In this document: positions 7,872 to 15,648 of the stretch, one piece after another
Layout of the letters: each line of letters begins with the position of its first letter
Numbering within the stretch: the first letter of the stretch is position 1
Assembly (NCBI RefSeq): GCF_000375425.1
Contig: NZ_AQXG01000002.1
Location: 451,712-515,711, forward strand
DNA from: Gracilimonas tropica DSM 19535
GTDB lineage: Bacteria; Bacteroidota; Rhodothermia; Balneolales; Balneolaceae
DNA length: 64,000 nucleotides
Direction: 5' to 3'
Made by a program: the position numbers and the translations under genes
The notes under the pieces: generated by a model
Told to the model about the DNA's origin: nothing
The model's database searches: none
The model's input: the letters and a program-made list of their open reading frames with translations, nothing else

Positions 7872-8567
7872 CTAATCGTCAAGATCTACATCATCGGGTG
7901 CTTCGTCTTCATCAACCAAATCATCGACATCCGGGGTGTCATCTATATCATCATCGTCGTCATCGTCATCAACAATAGGGGCTGTTTCTGCCTTAGGTTT
8001 GATTTCCGCCTTGGCTCCGGCACGCCGTAATAGCAAAGCAATATCATCTTGTTCATTATCCATCGCGATGATCATCGCTGTATCTCCATTCTTATCGCGC
8101 AATTTCACATTTGCTCCTTGCTCGATCAAATATTTCACCACATCAGTATTCCCTGCCTTGGCGGCTACCATCAGTGCGGTATGGCCCCAGCGTTGTTGAG
8201 CGTCTACGTCGGCGCCGGCATCAACTAATAACTTAACGGCTTCCAGATTTCCAACCCGTGCAGCTGCAATTAAAGCAACGTCTCCAATCCGGGCTCCCTT
8301 TTCTATCAAATATTTAACTAATTCGATATTTCCGGTTTCAGCAGCTCTGTTTAATGCGGTACCTCCCATTTTGGTTTCGATATTAAGATCTGCACCTTCT
8401 TCAACGAGGAATTTAACCACATCTACATGGTTCTTTTCGGCCGCTATGATCAATGCAGATGCTCCGCTGCTGTTGGTTTTATTGATGTTTTCATCTGCGC
8501 CTGCCAACTTTTTTATTTCTTCTAAATTCCCTGCCTTTGCGGCTTCAATAATTGCTGGTTGCTCCAT
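7872..8567 (-). CDS. Ankyrin-repeat protein with acidic tail
   Basis: A 231-residue protein made of about six ankyrin repeats (residues 1-185), each with the usual GxTAL and VKxLVExGA elements. The last 40 residues are strongly acidic, dominated by Asp with a run of eight in a row. No signal peptide is seen, so it is likely cytoplasmic. Ankyrin repeats bind other proteins; the partner is not apparent. Its own terminator follows, and it does not share an operon with the downstream Lrp gene. Confidence 0.85.
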   Translation of the reverse strand: MEQPAIIEAAKAGNLEEIKKLAGADENINKTNSSGASALIIAAEKNHVDVVKFLVEEGADLNIETKMGGTALNRAAETGNIELVKYLIEKGARIGDVALIAAARVGNLEAVKLLVDAGADVDAQQRWGHTALMVAAKAGNTDVVKYLIEQGANVKLRDKNGDTAMIIAMDNEQDDIALLLRRAGAKAEIKPKAETAPIVDDDDDDDDIDDTPDVDDLVDEDEAPDDVDLDD

Positions 8568-8649
8568 GACTAACTCTTGTGATTTACCATTTGGGTTGGC
8601 GGGATTATAAAAAACCGTACGTATATCTCAAACTAAATATTGAAGAAAA

Positions 8650-9564
8650 TTACTTCAATTTTCCCAATACTTCATAACCTCTTACAAAGTCGGCCCCGCT
8701 CATTCTTTTAGTTCCCGGCAATTGTACTTCTACCAATTCAACGGCTCTCTCTCCACATCCAACGATCAGTTTATCATCCGCTGAGGAAAGTTTTCCAGCC
8801 TCTAAATTCCGAATCTCTGAAATTTTCGATCGATACATATTAAACTTTTGCCCCTGCCATTCTGCCCAGGCAGTTGGAAAAGGACTAAGTCCCCTGATCT
8901 TGTTATGTACAATTTCAGCTGACTTACTGAAGTCCACATGACAATCATCTTTAAAAAGTTTGGGGGCAGGAGTAGCTTCCTTATCACTTTGCGGAGAAAG
9001 AGAATAGCTTTTGCTTTCTATTTGATCAATAGCTCTTATCAACAGCGAACTTCCCATATTTTTAAGCCGTTCATACAATTCGCCTGTGGTTTCATTTTCT
9101 CCGATGCTCACCGATTCCTGCAAAATGATGTTACCGGTATCAACCTTTTCATCCAGAAAAAACACCGAACATCCGGTTTTCTTTTCGCCCTTCATAATTG
9201 CCCAATGTATAGGAGCCGCACCCCTATATTTAGGCAATAAAGATGCGTGCAGATTAACAGAACCTATGGAGGGAATGGCCAAAATAGAAGGCGGCAGAAT
9301 ACGAAAAGCGACCACCACAAAAAGATCTGCATTCAGCTTTTGAAGTTCTTCTGCAAACTCAGGGGATTTCAAATCTTCTACTTCTATAACCGGATAACCA
9401 AGCTCCAATGCTTTGGCTTTAACGGGAGTGGGTGAGGTCTTAGAACCTCTTCCTCGACGTTTATCTACATTGCTGACCACTGCTTTTATGGTGTGGTCAG
9501 AGTCGTGAATCTTTAACAGGCTTGGAATTGCAAATTCCGGAGAGCCCATAAAAACAATATCCAT
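8650..9564 (-). CDS. fmt: Methionyl-tRNA formyltransferase
   Basis: A 304-residue enzyme that formylates initiator Met-tRNA using 10-formyltetrahydrofolate. It begins MDIVFMGSPEFA. The catalytic region has N104 and H106 followed by SLLPKYRGAAPIHWA, then DEKVDTGNI. The C-terminal tRNA-binding domain includes PFPTAWAEW. It follows def by 5 bp in the same direction; def and fmt act at the two ends of the formyl-methionine cycle and are often adjacent. Confidence 0.97.
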   Translation of the reverse strand: MDIVFMGSPEFAIPSLLKIHDSDHTIKAVVSNVDKRRGRGSKTSPTPVKAKALELGYPVIEVEDLKSPEFAEELQKLNADLFVVVAFRILPPSILAIPSIGSVNLHASLLPKYRGAAPIHWAIMKGEKKTGCSVFFLDEKVDTGNIILQESVSIGENETTGELYERLKNMGSSLLIRAIDQIESKSYSLSPQSDKEATPAPKLFKDDCHVDFSKSAEIVHNKIRGLSPFPTAWAEWQGQKFNMYRSKISEIRNLEAGKLSSADDKLIVGCGERAVELVEVQLPGTKRMSGADFVRGYEVLGKLK

Positions 9565-9569
9565 AGATC

Positions 9570-10130
9570 TTATTGATCTTTTTTGGGAACTACCGGGTAT
9601 TTCACTTTCTTGTTGCCGGAGTCAATTTCCTCAAGTTCTTTTTTATGCATTCTTTTCTTAAATGCACTTAAATAATCTAAAAACAGTATTCCTTCAAGGT
9701 GATCATATTCGTGCTGAATAACCCTTGATGTCCATCCACTGGCTTCCAGACGATGTTTATTAAACTCTCTGTCAAAAAACTCAATTACAACCGTTTCCGG
9801 ACGAAAAACTTTTTCATTGACTTCAGGGATACTTAAGCAGCCTTCTTCGAGAGGCACTTTATTCCCCTTCTTTTCAAGAATAAGTGGATTTATAAATACC
9901 ATTGGACCGTAAGGCACCTCTCCGTCTTCGATCATAGCATCCGTGTCCATTACAAAAAGTTTGAGGGACCGGCCAATCTGTGGAGCAGCTAAACCAACGC
10001 CATCTGCGTTGTACATGGTCTCCAGCATATTATCAATTAGAGTCTGCAGTTCAGGGCTATCCTCTTCAATCTCTTCAGCTTTTTTTTGAAGAATCGGATC
10101 ATTGTAAGTTACGATGGGTAAAATGGGCAT
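9570..10130 (-). CDS. def: Peptide deformylase
   Basis: A 186-residue metalloenzyme that removes the formyl group from nascent proteins. The three family motifs are intact: GVGLAAPQIG (44-53), EEGCLS (95-100, metal ligand C98) and HEYDH (140-144, ligands H140 and H144, catalytic E141). It lies between ruvX and fmt, with 6 and 5 bp gaps, in one operon. Length is usual for a type 1 enzyme. Confidence 0.97.
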   Translation of the reverse strand: MPILPIVTYNDPILQKKAEEIEEDSPELQTLIDNMLETMYNADGVGLAAPQIGRSLKLFVMDTDAMIEDGEVPYGPMVFINPLILEKKGNKVPLEEGCLSIPEVNEKVFRPETVVIEFFDREFNKHRLEASGWTSRVIQHEYDHLEGILFLDYLSAFKKRMHKKELEEIDSGNKKVKYPVVPKKDQ

Positions 10131-10136
10131 GATAAA

Positions 10137-10559
10137 TTATGTATTCGTATCTAAGTAGTTTTGTAAAATGATTGCAGCTGCTATACGATCAACCCTGCCC
10201 TTTTCTTGTCTTTTTTTTCTGGGAACGCCTGCTTCTATCATCAGCTCCCTGGCTTTGTTGGATGTATAGCGTTCATCAACTTTAACGATTTCTATATTTG
10301 GAAAAGCGCTGTTCAATTTAGTGATGAACTTTTCGACCATTTCTGTGGCAGAACCTTTCTCTCCTTTTGTAGATAAAGGCCAACCTATTACAAATTTTTC
10401 TATAGGTTCGTTCTGAACTATTTTTTTGAGTTCTGAGATAACATCTTTGGGATGGAAAGTACCGACCGGTGAAGCAATAGTTTTCAACAGGTCGGTTTGA
10501 GCAATGCCTACTCTTTTCTTCCCAACATCAATACCTATAAGGCGAGCATAATTTTGCAA
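10137..10559 (-). CDS. ruvX: RuvX/YqgF, putative Holliday junction resolvase / pre-16S rRNA nuclease
   Basis: A 140-residue RNase H-fold protein with the N-terminal motif GIDVGKKRVGIAQTD, a central VIGWPLSTKGEKG and a C-terminal VDERYTSNKA followed by RKKRQEKGRVDRIAAAIILQ. These hold the acidic residues of the active site. YqgF family members process the 5' end of 16S rRNA and have been proposed as Holliday junction resolvases. It is upstream of def in the same operon. Confidence 0.93.
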   Translation of the reverse strand: MQNYARLIGIDVGKKRVGIAQTDLLKTIASPVGTFHPKDVISELKKIVQNEPIEKFVIGWPLSTKGEKGSATEMVEKFITKLNSAFPNIEIVKVDERYTSNKARELMIEAGVPRKKRQEKGRVDRIAAAIILQNYLDTNT

Positions 10560-10582
10560 AAAGTGTTATGCTATTTGATTGG

Positions 10583-10912
10583 TTAATCTGATTTTTTCTT
10601 TTTCACATCTTCCAGAGGCTGACGTAAAAACTTCTTCATCAGTTTACTTGGTTTGAAGTGAGTTTTACGGTGCGCAGGCACATATATCACTTCATTGGTT
10701 TTGGGGTTACGAGCCTTTGGCTTCGCTTTTGTTTCCTTCACTTCAAATACCCCAAAATCACGAATTTCAATTCTGCATTCAGTATCGGCAGACATCATGA
10801 TTTCTCTTAATGCTACTATTACAGCATCCACCCAAGGCTCTGCTTGAATCATAGGTTCATCCATAGATTCAGCCACCCTCCGTACTACATCTCGTTTAGT
10901 GTAAGTCATCAT
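10583..10912 (-). CDS. HU/IHF family DNA-binding protein
   Basis: A 109-residue histone-like protein with the HU core ending in the DNA-binding arm, IRDFGVFEVKE, then KARNPKTNEVIYVPAHRKTHFKPSK. The RNPKT sequence is the arm signature. A lysine-rich tail (VKKKKSD) extends beyond the usual 90 residues. It is the first gene of a run that continues to ruvX (23 bp gap), so it may be cotranscribed with ruvX-def-fmt. Confidence 0.93.
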   Translation of the reverse strand: MMTYTKRDVVRRVAESMDEPMIQAEPWVDAVIVALREIMMSADTECRIEIRDFGVFEVKETKAKPKARNPKTNEVIYVPAHRKTHFKPSKLMKKFLRQPLEDVKKKKSD

Positions 10913-11076
10913 AGTTTTGAGATTTAATTTTTATGCTAACTATTATTAGCGTTTTATTGTCCTTCCTAATTACTCGTAACTAACTATTGCCATAGTTGTT
11001 TTTACCTAAAACGAATAATCACTCTTTATTGTAAAGATAACTATAATAAAAATCTACCTGAAGTCCTATATTAATA

Positions 11077-13323
11077 TCATTCATAGCGCAGAACATTTTT
11101 AACCCCTTCTATCTTCTCAAGGCGTTTCATGATCTTATTTAGATGGGAAATACCATCCACATACAGGGTGATAATTCCTTCGAACATTCCACTGTCGCTG
11201 CTGACATTTATGCTTTTCATATTGGTCTCTAATGACTTGGAAAGAACGTCTGTTATATCATTGATCATTCCTACCCGGTCTCCGCCAATAACCTTGATGG
11301 CTCCAAGGAACTTAGCATCCAGATTTTTGGCCCAGTTCACATCCACGATCCGATCCGATTCGGTTTTGAGCAGGTGCTGCGCATTGTTGCACATGGCACG
11401 GTGTATCTTAATGTCTCCGGTGCGGCTCACAAAGCCGATCACATCATCTCCCGGAATAGGATTGCAACAGTTGGCGTAGGAGTATTTTATGTTACTTAGT
11501 TCTCCATTGATGATCAGAGCCTTACCTTCACCGAGGGCCCGGGCGGCATCGTAATAGTTTTTTTGGATCTCCTCATCCGAGATCGGTGCAACTTCCTCCG
11601 TTTCTTCTGCTTCAATTCGGCCGGTACTTTTATACTGCTTAACTTCTTTGAAAAGGGTATTTACATCGAAAGCACCTGATCCAATATCAAAGAACATTTC
11701 CTGCGTAGATTCATATTTAAATCGCCGGGCAAATTTATTCAATTCCTGTTCCGATATTTGCACATTACCGCGATCTACCCTTCTCTCCCAGATCGTACGG
11801 CCTTCCTCAGCCACCTTCCGTTGTTTTTGCTTGATGAACTGACGGATTCGGGATTTTGCTTTATGGGTAACAACATCATCTATCCAGTCGGGATTTAGAT
11901 TGATCTTATTTCCGGTTATGATCTCTACCTGATCCCCATTATGCAATTTCTGCCGCAGGGGAACCATCTTGCCGTTTACTTTGGCGGCCATTGCCCGTTC
12001 TCCGATCTCGCTGTGGATCTCGAAGGCGAAGTCAATAGGGGTCGCATTTCGCGGCAGCGTCCGCAACTCCCCATCAGGAGTGAACACATAGATCTCATCT
12101 TTATAAAGATTGAGCTGAAAATCCTTAACGAAATCGGTAGCAGCATCCGGACGGGGATTATCAAGTACATCCCGCACCCAGTTGACAAATTTATCGAGGG
12201 TGTCTGATCCTTGCTGAGCACCTTCTTTGTATTTCCAGTGAGCAGCCAGGCCTTTTTCAGCAATATCATCCATACGCCGGGTCCGGATCTGAACTTCCAC
12301 TTTTCGTCCTTTATTGGTGATCACCGTGGTATGTAGCGACTGATATCCATTGGCTTTTGGTACCGATATAAAATCTCTGAACCGCTCCGGAATTGGCGTG
12401 TACCAATCAGTAATAATGGAGTACACGCGCCAGCAGTCTTCTTTGGTATGAGGGTTTTCCAGGATGATCCGAATTGCGAAGAGGTCGTAAATTTCCTCAA
12501 AGGGCTTTTGTTGCCGCTGCATTTTGCGATAGATAGAAAAAATATGCTTTGGACGCCCCTTGATCTCAAACTTAAAGTTCATTCTGCCCAGCTCATTCTT
12601 AATTGGGTCCATGAATTCCTGAATGAACTCTTCCCGGTCTTCCTTTTTCTCCCGCAGTTTTCTCGCTACGAACTTGTAAGAAGTAGGATCTATGGTTTTA
12701 AAGCAAAGATCCTCTAATTCATTTTTGATTCGAAATAAACCAAACCTATGGGCAAGTGGAGCATATAAATCCATGGTTTCTGAAGCGATCTGTATCTGTT
12801 TTTCGCGCTTCAGGTGTTGGATGGTTCGCATGTTATGAAGCCGGTCTGCAAACTTGATGAGTACGACACGTATGTCTTCTGCCATGGTGAGCAACAGCTT
12901 CATGAATGCCTCTGCCTGCTTGCTGTCTCTGCTTTTGAAAACACCGGTGATCTTGGTGACACCGTCTATGATAACGGCTACTTCTTCACCAAACCAATAT
13001 CGGATATCGTCGAGGTTTACATCGGTGTCTTCTACCGTATCATGAAGCAGAGATGCAATCACCGAAACATCATCAATATTGATCTCGCTTGCTACAATCT
13101 TCGCCACCTCAACCGGGTGATAATAATAGGGCTCACCCGAGGCGCGTTTCATATCTTGATGAGACAAATAACAGAGTTTAAAAGCCTTACTGATGGCCTC
13201 TTCGTCAACATTCTCGATATGCTCCTGGCATACTTCTACAAGTTGCTTCAGATCCTCTCTCTGAGCTTTCTTAAGCTTATAACCCTCCAGGTCATATTTT
13301 TCTATGGAAGCCGTTCTACTCAT
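11077..13323 (-). CDS. rel: Bifunctional (p)ppGpp synthetase/hydrolase, RelA/SpoT family
   Basis: A 748-residue long RSH protein. The N-terminal HD hydrolase domain has YYYHPVEVA and LLHDTVEDT with the HDxxED motif intact, so hydrolase activity is likely. The synthetase domain includes YDLFAIRIIL and GYQSLHTTV. A TGS domain (VFTPDGELRTLPRNATPIDFA) and a C-terminal ACT domain follow, with a zinc-finger-type stretch containing CCNPIPGD. The protein makes and degrades the stringent-response alarmone. It is separated from HU by 164 bp, so it is probably its own unit. Confidence 0.96.
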   Translation of the reverse strand: MSRTASIEKYDLEGYKLKKAQREDLKQLVEVCQEHIENVDEEAISKAFKLCYLSHQDMKRASGEPYYYHPVEVAKIVASEINIDDVSVIASLLHDTVEDTDVNLDDIRYWFGEEVAVIIDGVTKITGVFKSRDSKQAEAFMKLLLTMAEDIRVVLIKFADRLHNMRTIQHLKREKQIQIASETMDLYAPLAHRFGLFRIKNELEDLCFKTIDPTSYKFVARKLREKKEDREEFIQEFMDPIKNELGRMNFKFEIKGRPKHIFSIYRKMQRQQKPFEEIYDLFAIRIILENPHTKEDCWRVYSIITDWYTPIPERFRDFISVPKANGYQSLHTTVITNKGRKVEVQIRTRRMDDIAEKGLAAHWKYKEGAQQGSDTLDKFVNWVRDVLDNPRPDAATDFVKDFQLNLYKDEIYVFTPDGELRTLPRNATPIDFAFEIHSEIGERAMAAKVNGKMVPLRQKLHNGDQVEIITGNKINLNPDWIDDVVTHKAKSRIRQFIKQKQRKVAEEGRTIWERRVDRGNVQISEQELNKFARRFKYESTQEMFFDIGSGAFDVNTLFKEVKQYKSTGRIEAEETEEVAPISDEEIQKNYYDAARALGEGKALIINGELSNIKYSYANCCNPIPGDDVIGFVSRTGDIKIHRAMCNNAQHLLKTESDRIVDVNWAKNLDAKFLGAIKVIGGDRVGMINDITDVLSKSLETNMKSINVSSDSGMFEGIITLYVDGISHLNKIMKRLEKIEGVKNVLRYE

Positions 13324-13393
13324 ATTCTATTACCTGCTACATCTAAAGGTAGCCATTCACATGCTTTAAAGCATCCGTAAGTATTTTTGCTTA

Positions 13394-13425
13394 CAAAAAA
13401 AGCGGATATGGAGTTCACATCCGCT
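13394..13425 (-). terminator. Rho-independent terminator of the outer-membrane barrel gene
   Basis: AGCGGAT at 13401-13407 pairs with ATCCGCT at 13419-13425. On the minus strand the stem is followed by T6 at 13400-13395. It lies 24 nt beyond the stop of the barrel gene and upstream of rel. Confidence 0.85.
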
Positions 13426-13448
13426 ATCAAAAAGGTATCGGCAATTTG

Positions 13449-14024
13449 TTAAAAGCTAAGTGATACTCCAAACATAATTCGGCCGGTTTGTGACTTTACA
13501 TTCTCAAACGCTGGTTCCGACAAACTGGTATCTGAATATCTGTATTCCACAAATGGTTTGATCAGGGGAATGACGGTTACCTTAGCTCCTGCCAGCATAT
13601 TCCAATAAATATTATTGTCACTTCCGCTTTGTGGTTTTACTGATTCAGGCCCGGAATAATCGTTGATGACTTGCTCATAGTTTTCGGTTCCAAGCCCAAG
13701 CCCTACATAGGGTTCTAAAAGTCCAAGTGAGACTCCTCCTATTGCCGCAATACCAACATCAATATTGGTGAGATCTCGGGAATAGGAATAACTTTGATTT
13801 TGAGGATCAATGTTATTTTCCTCACTGAAATAACTTGCATGGAGACGAATCCCCAAATTCACAAGAGGAAGTCTTTCAAAAATTCCTTTTTGGATCCTTA
13901 AACCAAATCCATTTTTGGGCTCTTCATTTCTAAGTTCGTATGAAGCTCCAATCTCTAATTGAGCCAGGGCAGGAGCAGAAAAAATTGTAATTAAAAGTAC
14001 CGTAAGTATGGTCAGCCGTTTCAT
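13449..14024 (-). CDS. Outer-membrane beta-barrel protein
   Basis: A 191-residue exported protein. The signal peptide (about residues 1-21) ends APALAQ. The rest is built of alternating strands separated by short turns, ending in a typical outer-membrane C-terminal phenylalanine (FGVSLSF). It probably forms a small eight-stranded barrel of the OmpA/OmpW-like class; the exact family was not recognised. It has its own terminator and a 120-bp gap before the DASS transporter gene. Confidence 0.75.
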   Translation of the reverse strand: MKRLTILTVLLITIFSAPALAQLEIGASYELRNEEPKNGFGLRIQKGIFERLPLVNLGIRLHASYFSEENNIDPQNQSYSYSRDLTNIDVGIAAIGGVSLGLLEPYVGLGLGTENYEQVINDYSGPESVKPQSGSDNNIYWNMLAGAKVTVIPLIKPFVEYRYSDTSLSEPAFENVKSQTGRIMFGVSLSF

Positions 14025-14144
14025 AATTGAATTTTTTTTTGATTTAGGTCAAAGTTACAAAACAGATAGGCTGATTCAATATTTTTGTTTCTAACTTTCT
14101 GACCTTAATCGCTTCCTCCTTTTACTTCAAATTCCTTTACATCA

Positions 14145-15626
14145 TTACATATTGGGTTTGACCCAATCCGGAAGTACCCCTAACTCAATTCCAAATACCC
14201 AGCTTATGATCGTCAGTGATGCCAGGGTAAGCAAGGTTATGAACAGTAGATTGAGCCAAAATCCTGCCTTGGCCATCTCCGGAATGGTGATCTTTCCACT
14301 TCCATAAACAATGGCATTGGGCGGGGTGGCTACCGGCAACATGAATGCACAACTGGCTCCTAATACCGTAGGAATGGCAAATAAAAACGGGTTTTCACCT
14401 AAACCAATAGCTATAGATGCCAATATAGGTAAAAATGCTGCGGTTGAAGCCGTGTTACTGGTCATTTCCGTTAAAAAGACAATCAATGCGATTACGATCA
14501 ATATGAGTAATAAAATGGGCCAGGTATTCAGACTGCCAATTCCATTTCCTATCCAAGAAGCCAAACCCGTAGAGCTTATTGCGGATGCCATACTTAATCC
14601 TCCACCAAAAAGGATCAACACTCCCCATGGCAATCGTTTTGTATCCGACCATTTCAACAGAAATTCACTTCTCTCGAAATTCGATGGAATGATAAAGAGC
14701 GCTACCGATGCGGCAATGGCAATACCCGCATCCGATATACCGGGAATGTATTCTGCCAAAACAGGCCTTAAGATCCACAGAGCGGCAGCACCTACGAAAA
14801 CAACGGCAACACGTTTTTCTTCTTTGGTGATGCTTCCCAATTCATTCAATTGATTCTGAATAAGTTCCTTACCGCCCGGGAGTACGTTTATTTTGATCGG
14901 ATAGATCAGCTTGGTAAGCACCACAAACATGATTGGAAGCGAAATAAGCATGATGGGAACTCCGACTAACATCCAATCAAAGAAGGTGATCTCAATACCA
15001 TAGTTCTCGAGGGCAAAACCGGCCAATAAAGCATTCGGCGGTGTCCCAATAAGTGTTCCCATTCCTCCAATATTACAGGCGTAGGCAATACTCAGGATCA
15101 AAACGATCTCAAAATTCAATTTATCCTGACTCTCATCCCGATCCACTAACTCGAGGATGGAAGTGGCTATGGGTAACATCATAATTGCAGTGGCAGTGTT
15201 ACTCACCCACATACTCAAAAAGGCGGCCGCTATTATAAATCCGATTATGATTGAGGTCGGTTTAACCCCTACAAGATTTACAATACTGATGGCAATTCGG
15301 CGGTGTAAACTCCATTTCTCCATCGCCAAAGCGATAATGAACCCCCCCATGAATAAGAAAATAAGAGGATTGGCATAAGGTGTGGTTGCTTCACTTATAG
15401 AACCAACACCTAATACCGGAAATAACACAATGGGCAATAAAGCGGTGGCAGAAATTGGTATAGCTTCAGTGATCCACCAGATTCCCATCAAAATGGTTAC
15501 TGCAGCTGTTTTCCAGGCGGCATCGGAAAGCCCCTCTGGCGCGGGAATAAACAACATTATCAACAGTACCAGGCATCCGCCAAATAACCCCAGTCGCTTA
15601 CTGACATCAGAAAAAGTAAAACTCAT
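14145..15626 (-). CDS. SLC13/DASS family sodium:anion symporter
   Basis: A 493-residue polytopic protein of the divalent anion:sodium symporter family. The family motifs are present: WWITEAIPI near residue 50, a first SNT-type site in WVSNTATAIMMLP, GTPPNALLAG, a second site in MTSNTASTAAFLP and LPVATPPNAIVYGSGK near the end. Substrates in this family are dicarboxylates such as succinate, or sulfate. It is 22 bp downstream of the YetA-like lipoprotein gene, so it may be the last gene of the polysaccharide locus, perhaps moving an acidic breakdown product. Confidence 0.9.
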   Translation of the reverse strand: MSFTFSDVSKRLGLFGGCLVLLIMLFIPAPEGLSDAAWKTAAVTILMGIWWITEAIPISATALLPIVLFPVLGVGSISEATTPYANPLIFLFMGGFIIALAMEKWSLHRRIAISIVNLVGVKPTSIIIGFIIAAAFLSMWVSNTATAIMMLPIATSILELVDRDESQDKLNFEIVLILSIAYACNIGGMGTLIGTPPNALLAGFALENYGIEITFFDWMLVGVPIMLISLPIMFVVLTKLIYPIKINVLPGGKELIQNQLNELGSITKEEKRVAVVFVGAAALWILRPVLAEYIPGISDAGIAIAASVALFIIPSNFERSEFLLKWSDTKRLPWGVLILFGGGLSMASAISSTGLASWIGNGIGSLNTWPILLLILIVIALIVFLTEMTSNTASTAAFLPILASIAIGLGENPFLFAIPTVLGASCAFMLPVATPPNAIVYGSGKITIPEMAKAGFWLNLLFITLLTLASLTIISWVFGIELGVLPDWVKPNM

Positions 15627-15648
15627 CTTTTGATCGATTAACGGTTAA

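Noticed and set aside
12814..13380. 188-codon plus-strand open frame opposite rel/spoT
   Set aside because: It lies wholly over the well-conserved HD domain of rel on the other strand, and its translation shows no domain or signal; it is a shadow frame.
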